12,005 bases of DNA from MA-ANB-1 sp040878225 (GCA_040878225.1 JBBDMR010000142.1:1-12005), one strand, 5' to 3'; positions 1-6,424 are shown, numbered from the stretch's first letter. Translations and numbers: made by a program. The notes: generated from the sequence alone by a model not told the origin.

Positions 1-109
1 TGTGCAGACGGGTTCGTTTTTCGCACCCTTGTGCACTACGTGGCAACCCACCGCGCTGCACTGTGCACGGGGGTTCGATTTCCGCACCCTTGTGCACTGT
101 GCAGGCAAC
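1..109. repeat. Two-copy 61-62 bp direct repeat with GTGCAC palindromes
   Basis: Two similar units lie side by side, about 1-47 and 62-109. The best core is 10-37 versus 71-98: 26 of 28 bases match, starting GGGTTCG and ending CGCACCCTTGTGCACT. Both units start with TGTGCA and are followed by GGCAAC. In the second unit the arms 63-73 and 87-97 can pair over 11 positions in plus-strand RNA (two G-U pairs) with a 13-base loop; the first unit pairs less well. The repeat lies just beyond the 3' end of the minus-strand phosphatase gene and may continue left of the window. No coding role is apparent. It could be a small intergenic repeat family or a transcript-end structure, but no U-run follows. 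Confidence 0.7.
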
Positions 110-122
110 GAAGGCGCGCCGC

Positions 123-1205
123 CTAGCCCACGAGCAGCGGGATTTCTACCTCACGGGGATCGAGGCCGCCGTGGTAGGCGTGGAGGCGCTTATCGAAGCC
201 ACGGGGGAGCAGGACGAGCCCTTCGGGGGCGATGAGGACTCCGGTGCCCGAGCGCGCCAGCGCGGCCGGCGACGGGTCCGGCCCGAAGAGGCGGGAGGGC
301 TCGACGACGCGTCCTCCGGTCAGTTCCACAAGGGCGGCGGTGTCATCATCGTCGCACCAGAGATGGATTCCCCTCGGGTCGCCGGCGAAACGGAGGTTGT
401 CAAAGCGCGGATCACGAATCAGCAGCTTCTGGTCTTCGCTGTAATCGATGAGACCGTGGTCGGCTGTGCCCAGTAAGGCCGCGCCCGGTGGCAATCGGCG
501 AGCAATCTCGTCCCAAACCCGTGACGCGATTGACATCGCCTCGCCGAACTCAGCGGATTCGAGGCCGAAAACGTGCCCGGCGAAGTCGACCTGGGGGACG
601 TAGGTGAAGATGAGCCTTCCGGGCTCGGCGGCGAGTTGGACGGTGGCGTCGATGAGGTCGTCGACACCCCAGACCCCCTCGAAGCGCGCCCCCCGATAGA
701 GAGCCCTGGTCAGCGGGGTGGCGGCGAAGTCTCCGGGTTGGACGGTGATCGGCTCGACACCGAGGCTGCGGAGACGCTCCCAGAGGTTCGGCTGGGGGAG
801 GAGGCCGGCGTAATCATGGTGGACCGCATCGCCGGCAAGGTCGACCCACTTCAGAGTGTTGACGACCCGGTTGTGCTCGGGCATCCAGGTGAGGTGGGCC
901 ACCACTCCGTGCTGGCCGGGGGGCAATCCTGAGGCGATGGTGGCCAGAGAGCTGCTGGTAGTTGTGGGGAACCCGGCTTCGAGGGTTCCGATGAGGCTCG
1001 CAGCGAATCGAGTGGCCCCGGGGTGGGACAGCTGGGCAGTACCCAGGCCGTCGAAGAGCACGACCACGTACGTCGGCGCGTCCGGGATACCCGCGGCGAG
1101 GTCTGCGGCGAGTCCGGGCGCCGGGGGGTTGCCGCGAAATCGTGTCTCTATCTCCGAGACCAGGTTGACCAAGCCCCTGGAGTCATAGGAGGGAGGCGCC
1201 GTCAT
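123..1205 (-). CDS. Alkaline phosphatase superfamily hydrolase (nucleotide pyrophosphatase/phosphodiesterase type)
   Basis: This 360-residue protein resembles the type I phosphodiesterase / nucleotide pyrophosphatase branch of the alkaline phosphatase superfamily, which cleaves phosphoester or phosphodiester bonds with two metal ions. Visible signature positions, in order: Asp52 in LFDGLG; a Thr cluster 81-83 followed by Ser residues and LATIASGLPPGQHG, where the nucleophile is expected; Asp207 and His211 in VDFAGH; Asp249-His250 in TADHG; and His345 in YHGGLDPREVEIPLL. Together these give the usual metal-ligand set. I see no signal peptide or membrane segment, so a cytoplasmic location is likely. 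The start ATG (1203-1205) has no clear Shine-Dalgarno. The gene diverges from the nuo operon across 116 bases and ends with TAG at 123-125. The substrate cannot be read from the sequence. The family call is strong; a specific function is not. Confidence 0.88.
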   Translation of the reverse strand: MTAPPSYDSRGLVNLVSEIETRFRGNPPAPGLAADLAAGIPDAPTYVVVLFDGLGTAQLSHPGATRFAASLIGTLEAGFPTTTSSSLATIASGLPPGQHGVVAHLTWMPEHNRVVNTLKWVDLAGDAVHHDYAGLLPQPNLWERLRSLGVEPITVQPGDFAATPLTRALYRGARFEGVWGVDDLIDATVQLAAEPGRLIFTYVPQVDFAGHVFGLESAEFGEAMSIASRVWDEIARRLPPGAALLGTADHGLIDYSEDQKLLIRDPRFDNLRFAGDPRGIHLWCDDDDTAALVELTGGRVVEPSRLFGPDPSPAALARSGTGVLIAPEGLVLLPRGFDKRLHAYHGGLDPREVEIPLLVG

Positions 1206-1321
1206 CCGGCACAGGCTAGATCGATCCCGGAATTGCCTTATCCGATTAGGGAATCCTTGACTTCGACCAATGTCGTGTCATGCGTATACTCGGCGCCGGT
1301 CGGACCCCTAACAACGGATTA
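1206..1321. promoter_or_regulatory. Divergent intergenic region between phosphatase gene and nuo operon
   Basis: This 116-base spacer separates two diverging starts and must hold the promoters of both units unless they are transcribed from further away. It is the only sizeable non-coding stretch before the operon and is more AT-rich than the genes. A candidate nuo promoter is annotated separately. On the minus strand I see no convincing -35/-10 pair for the phosphatase gene, and no clear operator palindrome. Confidence 0.6.
1257..1290 (+). promoter_or_regulatory. Candidate promoter of the nuo operon
   Basis: TATACT at 1285-1290 matches the sigma-70-type -10 consensus in five of six positions. 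TTGACT at 1257-1262 looks like a -35 box, but the 22-base spacing is longer than the usual 16-19. Either the -10 is used with a poorer upstream box, or one of the two is chance. A start about seven bases after the -10 box would give a leader of roughly 25 bases before the nuoA ATG at 1322, in which no strong Shine-Dalgarno is seen. Confidence 0.4.
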
Positions 1322-1687
1322 ATGAGCTCTTACTTCGAAAGCTATCTGACAGTCGGAACGTTCGCCGCGGTCGGTGTGGTGTTGGTGATGGTGATGTTGG
1401 GTGTCGCTTCCGTATTCCGCCCGTCCAACCCGACTGCTGCGAAGCGGATGACCTACGAATGTGGTGTCGACCCGGTTGGCAGCGGATGGAGCCAGACCTA
1501 CGTCCGGTACTACGTTTTTGGCCTCCTGTTCGTGATCTTCGACGTCGAGGCAGTGTTCATCTTTCCCTGGGCCATCCATCTCGAGAGCCTCGGCACTTTC
1601 GGGCTCGTCGAGATGTTCTTCTTCGTGTTTGTCCTGATCCTCGGTCTGATCTACGCCATCCGAAAGGGAGTGCTGAAGTGGGAGTAG
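1322..1687 (+). CDS. nuoA: NADH-quinone oxidoreductase subunit A (complex I membrane arm)
   Basis: NuoA (ND3 homologue) is a small three-helix subunit of the complex I membrane arm at the junction with the peripheral arm. The 121-residue product has the expected three hydrophobic segments (about 8-31, 62-83 and 96-114). The family loop carries YECGVDP with the conserved Cys47, and the second helix carries FDVEAVFIFPW with Asp74 and Glu76. Family length is normal. I chose ATG 1322; an in-frame ATG at 1280 would add 14 non-hydrophobic residues and place the start upstream of the candidate -10 box, so I rejected it. No good ribosome site precedes 1322. The gene leads the operon, and its last 10 bases overlap nuoB. 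Confidence 0.96.
   Translation: MSSYFESYLTVGTFAAVGVVLVMVMLGVASVFRPSNPTAAKRMTYECGVDPVGSGWSQTYVRYYVFGLLFVIFDVEAVFIFPWAIHLESLGTFGLVEMFFFVFVLILGLIYAIRKGVLKWE
1663..1670 (+). promoter_or_regulatory. Shine-Dalgarno of nuoB inside nuoA
   Basis: AAAGGGAG ends seven bases before a GTG at 1678. This spacing and strength favour GTG 1678 over the downstream ATG at 1702 as the nuoB start. The site lies wholly within the nuoA coding sequence, consistent with translational coupling. Confidence 0.7.
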
Positions 1688-2175
1688 CACAGCAATTCGG
1701 CATGCCAAAGCCGGTTACCTGGCTCCTCAACTGGTCGCGGAAGTACTCCTTGTGGCTATTCCAGTTCGGGCTGGCATGCTGTGCAATCGAGTTGATGGCG
1801 GCGTCGGGCCCACGCTATGACTTCATGCGCTTCGGGATCATCCCGCTTCCGGCGTCGCCACGTCAGGCCGACCTGATGGTCGTGGCCGGGACCGTCACCG
1901 ACAAGATGGCGCCGTCGATCAAACGCCTCTATGACCAGATGCCGGAGCCGAAGTATGTGATTTCGATGGGATCGTGCGCCAACTGCGGAGGCCCCTACTG
2001 GGACTCCTACTCGGTGACCAAAGGCGTCGACCAGGTGATCCCGGTCGACGTGTACGTCCCCGGCTGCCCCCCGCGCCCGGAAGCGTTGATGGAGGGGATC
2101 GTCCTGCTTCAGCAGAAGATCCAGGGCGAAGACATCAAAACGAAGTGGAATCAGCGTGACCTCGAGCCCGTCTGA
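1678..2175 (+). CDS. nuoB: NADH-quinone oxidoreductase subunit B (cluster N2 subunit)
   Basis: NuoB (PSST homologue) carries cluster N2, the last [4Fe-4S] centre before the quinone, and forms part of the quinone cavity with NuoD. From the GTG start the protein has 165 residues. The tandem Cys34-Cys35 in ACCAIE, Cys100 in GSCANCGG and Cys130 in PGCPPRPEA are the four expected N2 ligands. FMRFGIIPLPASPRQADLM (about 49-67) is the usual quinone-side segment. Cys103 is an extra cysteine three residues after a ligand. The start is set by the strong Shine-Dalgarno inside nuoA; ATG 1702 is the alternative and would lose eight residues without touching any motif. The 3' end overlaps nuoC by 20 bases. 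Confidence 0.96.
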   Translation: MGVAQQFGMPKPVTWLLNWSRKYSLWLFQFGLACCAIELMAASGPRYDFMRFGIIPLPASPRQADLMVVAGTVTDKMAPSIKRLYDQMPEPKYVISMGSCANCGGPYWDSYSVTKGVDQVIPVDVYVPGCPPRPEALMEGIVLLQQKIQGEDIKTKWNQRDLEPV

Positions 2176-2815
2176 TACCGAAAAGGCCGGGCAGGCCGAA
2201 GACGCAGAAAAGGCCGAAGATGTGGAGCAGGCTGGCCATCCGTTGCAGGGCTATGCCGATGATGTTGCGGCCGCCGTGGGTGGTACAGCTGAGATCACTT
2301 TCGACACTGTGAAAATCAAGGTATCCGCGGAAGACTGGATAAAGGTTCATCAGACGGCCCGCGATCAGCTCGACCTCGTCTTCTTCTCATTTCTCTCTGC
2401 AATCGACTGGGCCAGAGAGGTCGAAGTCGGCGATCCGCTCAAGGATGAGGACTTCGAGGAGCGCATTGAGATGCTGACGACCGTCTCAGATCTTTCCGAG
2501 GGCAGGAGGGTGACCTTCTCCGCCGACCTTCCCACTGAAGAACCCGTGATCGACTCGCTGGTCGGGGTCTACGCCGGGGCCAACTGGCATGAGCGGGAAG
2601 CAGCGGAGATGTTCGGCATCGACTTCACCGGTCACCCCGACCTGTCAGCGTTGTACCTCCCTGACGCCTTCGAGGGCAATCCCCTGCGCAAGAGTTTCCC
2701 GCTCCTCACCCGCGAGGTGAAGCCGTGGCCGGGCAAAGTCGACGTCGAGGGGATGCCCGAAGATCAGTCCACAGAGTCGTCCGAAGAGCCGTCGACCGAG
2801 AACCCCGAGGCGTGA
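2156..2815 (+). CDS. nuoC: NADH-quinone oxidoreductase subunit C (30 kDa family)
   Basis: NuoC is a cofactor-free structural subunit of the quinone-reducing module that packs against NuoD. The 219-residue product contains the 30 kDa signature: WHEREAAEMFGI at 144-155, then GHPDLSALYLPD and a GNPLRKSFPL segment (about 159-183). It is separate from NuoD, not fused as in E. coli. Both ends carry low-complexity acidic extensions: residues 2-27 are rich in Glu, Ala and Asp with repeated EKA/AED, and about 199-219 are rich in Ser, Glu and Pro. I used GTG 2156, which overlaps nuoB by 20 bases; its ribosome site is weak. GTG 2222 would remove most of the acidic N-terminus and remains possible. One base separates the stop from nuoD. 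Confidence 0.93.
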   Translation: MTSSPSDTEKAGQAEDAEKAEDVEQAGHPLQGYADDVAAAVGGTAEITFDTVKIKVSAEDWIKVHQTARDQLDLVFFSFLSAIDWAREVEVGDPLKDEDFEERIEMLTTVSDLSEGRRVTFSADLPTEEPVIDSLVGVYAGANWHEREAAEMFGIDFTGHPDLSALYLPDAFEGNPLRKSFPLLTREVKPWPGKVDVEGMPEDQSTESSEEPSTENPEA

Positions 2816-2816
2816 G

Positions 2817-4007
2817 ATGGTGATAGACGCAGACACGCTCAGGCACATGAGTGAAGCCTCCGTCTCGGTAGAGCTCGAGACCGAGGACATGACGCTCAAT
2901 ATCGGCCCCCAGCACCCCTCGACCCACGGTGTACTTCGCCTGGTCGCCCGGGTCGACGGGGAGCGGGTCTACGAGGTCAAGCCGGTGATCGGCTACATGC
3001 ATCGGGGTTATGAGAAGCTGTCCGAGGTGCGCACCTATCCCCAGATCACGGCCCTGCTCAACCGCATCGACTGGGTGTCCGGCTACGCCAACGAGATTCC
3101 ATTCATAGTCGCCGCCGAGAAGCTGATGGAGTTGGAGGTACCCGACCGCGCTCAGTACATCCGGCTCATCCTCACCGAGATGGCGAGGATTTCCTCGCAC
3201 ATGGTGTTCATGGCCTCTTATCCCCTCGAATTGGGTGCGGCGACGCCACTGTTCTTCGCCCTCCGGGAGCGGGAACGGCTGCTCGACCTGCTCGAGAGTG
3301 TCACGGGCGGTCGGTTCCACCCCAACTTCAACCGGATCGGCGGGGTCAAACCCGCCTACGGGTCCGGCTCGACGACCCGTAAATGGATCCAGGACCTGCC
3401 GGCCGGCTTCTTCGAAGAGACCACCCAGGCGATGGTCCGGATCCGTGAGGCCGTCGACCAGCTGGAAGATCTGGTCGCGGGGAACGAGATCATCCTGGCC
3501 CGAACCAAAGGGATCGGCATCCTCCCGGTCGAAATAGCCGCTGCTTTCGGTGTCTCCGGCCCCAACATGAGGGCTTCCGGGGTCGGGTTCGACCTCCGCA
3601 AGGTGGAGGGATACTTGCCCTACGACAAGTTCGACTTCGATGTCCCGACCGGCGCCAACGGCGACTGTTGGGATCGGTGGAAGGTGCGTCTCGACGAGAT
3701 CCGGCAGTCGTGTCGGATCATCGAACAGGCTGTCGCCGGTATCCCTTCCGGTCCCCTGCAGGCGAAGGTTCCGAAAGTGATCAAGGTCCCTCCGGGCGAG
3801 ACATATGTGCGTGCCGAGAACCCCAAGGGGGAGATGGGGTACTACCTGGTCTCCGATGGAGGGGGCGGCCCGTACCGCTTGAAGATACGCTCGGCCAGCT
3901 TCTCCAACATCTCGATCCTTCCATGGGCGCTGGAGGGCGTCCTGGTCCCCGACATCATCGCCATCATGGGGAGTCTCGACTTCGTCCTCGGAGACGTCGA
4001 CCGATGA
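2817..4007 (+). CDS. nuoD: NADH-quinone oxidoreductase subunit D (49 kDa, quinone-binding)
   Basis: NuoD (49 kDa subunit, related to the large subunit of [NiFe] hydrogenases) forms most of the quinone headgroup site next to cluster N2. The 396-residue product has GPQHPSTHG with His33 and His37, GYMHRGYEK (59-67), NRIDW at 82-86, GDCWDRW, GEMGYYLVSDGGGGPYR, and the typical end GDVDR. By alignment to the Thermus subunit as I recall it, the quinone-binding tyrosine (Tyr87 there) is Trp86 here. The ATG at 2817 has GAGG six bases upstream; ATG 2847 is a weaker alternative. The stop TGA overlaps an ATG (4004) that opens a 15-codon frame leading to nuoH. nuoE, F and G, which often follow nuoD, are absent. 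Confidence 0.97.
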   Translation: MVIDADTLRHMSEASVSVELETEDMTLNIGPQHPSTHGVLRLVARVDGERVYEVKPVIGYMHRGYEKLSEVRTYPQITALLNRIDWVSGYANEIPFIVAAEKLMELEVPDRAQYIRLILTEMARISSHMVFMASYPLELGAATPLFFALRERERLLDLLESVTGGRFHPNFNRIGGVKPAYGSGSTTRKWIQDLPAGFFEETTQAMVRIREAVDQLEDLVAGNEIILARTKGIGILPVEIAAAFGVSGPNMRASGVGFDLRKVEGYLPYDKFDFDVPTGANGDCWDRWKVRLDEIRQSCRIIEQAVAGIPSGPLQAKVPKVIKVPPGETYVRAENPKGEMGYYLVSDGGGGPYRLKIRSASFSNISILPWALEGVLVPDIIAIMGSLDFVLGDVDR

Positions 4008-4051
4008 TGCGATCTCTTTTGGCCCGGGAAAGGAGGGGAGGCCGTGCCTGA
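4004..4051 (+). other. 15-codon frame bridging nuoD stop and nuoH start
   Basis: An ATG overlapping the nuoD stop in an ATGA arrangement opens the frame MMRSLLARERRGGRA, ending with TGA at 4049-4051, just inside nuoH. It spans the whole 36-base nuoD-nuoH gap, including the strong nuoH ribosome site. It could be a coupling minicistron that passes ribosomes from nuoD to nuoH, or chance. Similar frames bridge nuoJ-nuoK and nuoM-nuoN. There is no evidence that the peptide has a function. Confidence 0.3.
4030..4036 (+). promoter_or_regulatory. Strong Shine-Dalgarno of nuoH
   Basis: A perfect AAGGAGG lies seven bases before GTG 4044 and fixes that codon as the nuoH start. It is the strongest ribosome site seen in the operon and stands in one of its widest gaps, as expected where overlap coupling is lost. 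Confidence 0.8.
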
Positions 4052-5051
4052 AGTCGTCCTCGACCTCTTCTCCAATTTCTGGGTGGCTTTGCTCGGCAAG
4101 GTTTTGCTGGTTGCCCTGATGATCCCCCTCATCGGCATGGTCATCGGTTTCGCCGAGATGAAGCTCTCCGCCAAGATGCAAAACCGGGTTGGCCCCTACT
4201 TCGCCGGCGGGCGCTGGGGTTGGGCCCAACTCATCGCCGATGGGGTCAAGTTCTTCCAGAAGGAAGACCTCATCCCCGACGACGCCGACCGCCCGGTTTT
4301 CAAGACCGCACCGATCTGGGTGCTCGTCGGCACCGTTGCCCTGTTTGTCGTGATCCCATTCGGTCCCGGGTTGATCTTCCGTGACCTCTCGGTTGGCGTC
4401 TTCTATGCCCTTGCCATCTCTTCGATCAGCACGATCGGGGTGCTGATGGCCGGATGGTCTTCGGCGAACAAGTACTCGCTGATGGGTGGCCTCCGCGCTG
4501 CCGGCCAGCTGATTGCCTACGAACTGCCTCTGGTGCTGGCTGTCGTCGGCTCGGTGATCCTTGCCGGCACCATGAGCATGAGCGGGATCGTCGAAGCCCA
4601 GATCGAAGCGGGATACCCCTACATCCTGTTGCAGTTCGTCGGCTTCGGGATCTTCATGATCGCCGCCCTTGCCGAGCTCACCCGGATCCCCTTCGACATG
4701 CCGATCGCCGAGTCTGAGCTGGTGATGGGATATCTCACCGAATACTCCGGATTCCGTTTCCTTTTCTTCTTCCTGGCCGAGTTCGCCAACATGTTCACGA
4801 TGTCGGCGATAGCAGCGACCCTGTTCCTCGGGGGCTACTGGCTTCCCGGGTTGAGCGAGGATCAGCTCGCTTATCTCGGTCCGATCATCCTCATTGCGAA
4901 GGTCTTCGTCCTCGTGTTCGCCATGATCTGGTTCCGCTGGACCTTCCCCCGCTTCCGGGAAGACCAGCTGCAGACTCTGGCCTGGAAGTGGCTCATCCCG
5001 CTAGCACTGGTCAACATTATGGTCACTGCAGCATTCAAGGTGCTTCTCTGA
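4044..5051 (+). CDS. nuoH: NADH-quinone oxidoreductase subunit H (ND1)
   Basis: NuoH (ND1) is the membrane subunit that closes the quinone chamber and links it to the proton channels. The 335-residue product has about eight hydrophobic helices and the family blocks AEMKLSAKMQNRVGP (37-51), IADGVKFFQKEDLIPDDAD (64-82), SSANKYSLMGGLRAAGQLIAYE (139-160), and the acidic loop beginning AELTRIPFD at 210 and ending EYSG at 233-236. In that loop Asp218, Glu223, Glu225 and Glu233 are kept. The Glu that normally follows Pro (E. coli Glu216 by recalled alignment) is Ile221, and the His of GYHxEYSG is Leu231. The GTG start has a perfect Shine-Dalgarno. The stop overlaps the nuoI ATG by one base. Length is normal for the family. 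Confidence 0.97.
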   Translation: MPEVVLDLFSNFWVALLGKVLLVALMIPLIGMVIGFAEMKLSAKMQNRVGPYFAGGRWGWAQLIADGVKFFQKEDLIPDDADRPVFKTAPIWVLVGTVALFVVIPFGPGLIFRDLSVGVFYALAISSISTIGVLMAGWSSANKYSLMGGLRAAGQLIAYELPLVLAVVGSVILAGTMSMSGIVEAQIEAGYPYILLQFVGFGIFMIAALAELTRIPFDMPIAESELVMGYLTEYSGFRFLFFFLAEFANMFTMSAIAATLFLGGYWLPGLSEDQLAYLGPIILIAKVFVLVFAMIWFRWTFPRFREDQLQTLAWKWLIPLALVNIMVTAAFKVLL

Positions 5052-5545
5052 TGGCTGACCGACGACTTTCGATGCCCGGCAGCGGAATGCTCAAGGGCCT
5101 GGGTGTCACCCTGAGCACCATGTTCAAGACGATCTTCGCCCCGGGAAAGAACCTGCGCACCGTCAATTACCCGAAGGTCAAGGAGACCCCGGTGGCCCGG
5201 GCCCGCGGAGTCATCGCCCTCGATCAGGAAGCCTGCACCGTTTGCATGCTTTGTGCCCGCCAGTGCCCTGACTGGTGTATCTACATCGAGGGCCACAAAG
5301 AAGAGAAGGAGCCTTCCGAGCCGGGCGGTCGGATCAAGGTGCGCAATACCCTCGACCGCTTCGACATCGACTACGCCCTTTGCATGTACTGCGGGATCTG
5401 TGTCGAGGTTTGCCCCTTCGACGCCCTGTTCTGGTCCCCCGAGTATGAGTACTCGGAGCAGAAGATGGGCGACATGCTGCACGACAAGGACAAGCTCCAG
5501 GACTGGCTGAAGACAGTCCCCGAGGCCCCCGGGTTGGAGAAATAA
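5051..5545 (+). CDS. nuoI: NADH-quinone oxidoreductase subunit I (2x[4Fe-4S] ferredoxin-like)
   Basis: NuoI (TYKY homologue) carries clusters N6a and N6b and relays electrons to N2 in NuoB. The 164-residue product has two classical CxxCxxCxxxCP motifs: Cys62, 65, 68, 72 and Cys111, 114, 117, 121. A short amphipathic N-terminus (MLKGLGVTLSTMFKTIF, 13-29) is typical of the part lying on the membrane. An extra Cys76 sits in the CPDWC variant of the first motif. With no NuoG in this operon, NuoI is the likely entry point for electrons from an external donor. I chose ATG 5051, overlapping the nuoH stop by one base (TGATG) with AAGG ten bases upstream; the longer open frame from 4988 lies inside nuoH. 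The stop TAA overlaps the nuoJ ATG by one base. Confidence 0.96.
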   Translation: MADRRLSMPGSGMLKGLGVTLSTMFKTIFAPGKNLRTVNYPKVKETPVARARGVIALDQEACTVCMLCARQCPDWCIYIEGHKEEKEPSEPGGRIKVRNTLDRFDIDYALCMYCGICVEVCPFDALFWSPEYEYSEQKMGDMLHDKDKLQDWLKTVPEAPGLEK

Positions 5546-6093
5546 TGTTTGTGGACTGGATCTCTGAGCCTGTCAACTGGGTGTTTCTTGCCATCGCGAT
5601 TGCTGTTATCTTCTCGGCCTTCAAGGTGGTCACCGCCCAGAATATGGTGCACGCCGCTCTGTCGCTGGTTGGTGCCCTGGCAGGGAGCGCCGGGCTGTTC
5701 CTGATGCTCTCCGCCGAGTTTGTCGCCTGGGTGCTGGTCCTGGTCTACATCGGGGCTGTGGTGGTGCTGTTCTTGTTCGGAATCATGATCACCCGCGCCC
5801 CCACCGGGTTTGACCAGGGCCTCGACTCGGAAAAAAAGGCGGTGTCGGCCGTAATCGCGGTGTTGCTCTTCGTGCTCCTCTCCTGGTCCTCGGTAACTGC
5901 ATTTGAAGACACCGCAGTGGAGATGGTCGGCGAGCCGACAACAACGGAGACCCTTGCCCAGGCCCTGCTCGGCCGTTTCGTGATTCCGTTCGAGGTCGTC
6001 TCATTTGTGCTCCTCGCCGCGCTGATCGGCAGTATCACGATCGCCCGACGCGACCTCACACCGCTCGAAGAGGAAGAGAGATCCTCGGTATGA
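5545..6093 (+). CDS. nuoJ: NADH-quinone oxidoreductase subunit J (ND6)
   Basis: NuoJ (ND6) is a five-helix subunit of the membrane arm whose third helix carries a pi-bulge thought to transmit conformational changes from the quinone site to the pumps. The 182-residue product has the expected hydrophobic segments, with the third reading VLVLVYIGAVVVLFLFGIMIT (Tyr68 and the VYIGA core). A polar loop (about 82-96) precedes the fourth helix, and a longer loop rich in Glu and Thr (about 116-135) precedes the last. The C-terminus is charged (DLTPLEEEERSSV). ATG 5545 overlaps the nuoI stop by one base, with GGAG five bases before it. A 22-base gap follows before nuoK. Confidence 0.95.
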   Translation: MFVDWISEPVNWVFLAIAIAVIFSAFKVVTAQNMVHAALSLVGALAGSAGLFLMLSAEFVAWVLVLVYIGAVVVLFLFGIMITRAPTGFDQGLDSEKKAVSAVIAVLLFVLLSWSSVTAFEDTAVEMVGEPTTTETLAQALLGRFVIPFEVVSFVLLAALIGSITIARRDLTPLEEEERSSV

Positions 6094-6125
6094 GCCAGAT
6101 GATTGTTGGTGCCCCGTGCTCCTGA
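6090..6125 (+). other. 11-codon frame bridging nuoJ stop and nuoK start
   Basis: An ATG overlapping the nuoJ stop (ATGA) opens MSQMIVGAPCS and ends with TGA at 6123-6125, ten bases after the first base of the nuoK GTG start. It spans the full 22-base gap. nuoK has only a weak ribosome site, so termination-reinitiation from this frame is conceivable. It could equally be chance. It is one of three such frames in the operon. Confidence 0.25.
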
Positions 6126-6421
6126 GCCAGTTCCTCATCGTCTCCTCCGCCTTGTTCTCCATCGGCGTCTACGGCCTTCTGGTGCGAAGGAACATCGTGC
6201 TGATTCTGCTCTCGGTCGAATTGATGCTGAACGCTGTCAACATCAACCTGATCGCCTTCGAGTCCGTGATTCGATCCGCAGATGCGACAGGCCAGGTGTT
6301 CGCCATCTTCATCATCGCCGTCGCTGCGGCCGAAGTGGGCATCGGTCTTGCCATAGTCCTGATGATCTTCCGCAACCGCCGATCGGCGAATGTCGACGAA
6401 CTCAACCTGATGCGGTGGTGA
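6116..6421 (+). CDS. nuoK: NADH-quinone oxidoreductase subunit K (ND4L)
   Basis: NuoK (ND4L) is a three-helix subunit of the membrane arm that contributes to a central proton channel with NuoJ. The 101-residue product matches the usual length of about 100. Both key membrane glutamates are present: Glu35 in LLSVELMLNAVN and Glu73 in AAAEVGIGLAIVL, corresponding to E. coli Glu36 and Glu72. The only plausible start in frame is GTG 6116, since no start codon occurs in frame between it and the nuoJ stop. The preceding TTGGTG is a poor ribosome site. The stop lies three bases before nuoL. Confidence 0.96.
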   Translation: MLLSQFLIVSSALFSIGVYGLLVRRNIVLILLSVELMLNAVNINLIAFESVIRSADATGQVFAIFIIAVAAAEVGIGLAIVLMIFRNRRSANVDELNLMRW

Positions 6422-6424
6422 GCG

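Noticed and set aside
68..84. tRNA T-arm look-alike (GGGTTCGATT) in the left repeat
   Set aside because: The T-stem would need several G-U pairs and the closing pair is wrong; no D, anticodon or acceptor arm can be placed around it. The other repeat copy loses the resemblance.
1..109. CRISPR array at the left end
   Set aside because: Only two units, imperfect, and the intervening sequence does not behave like unique spacers of constant size; no cas genes nearby.
4008..4043. Possible remnant of nuoE/F/G between nuoD and nuoH
   Set aside because: Only 36 bases remain, explained by a ribosome site and a short frame; no similarity to NuoE, F or G can be seen.
2706..4229. A 507-codon open frame on the minus strand opposite nuoD
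   Set aside because: It lies antisense to an unmistakable gene, its product is Asp/Gly/His/Arg-rich without domains, and such frames are common opposite GC-rich genes.
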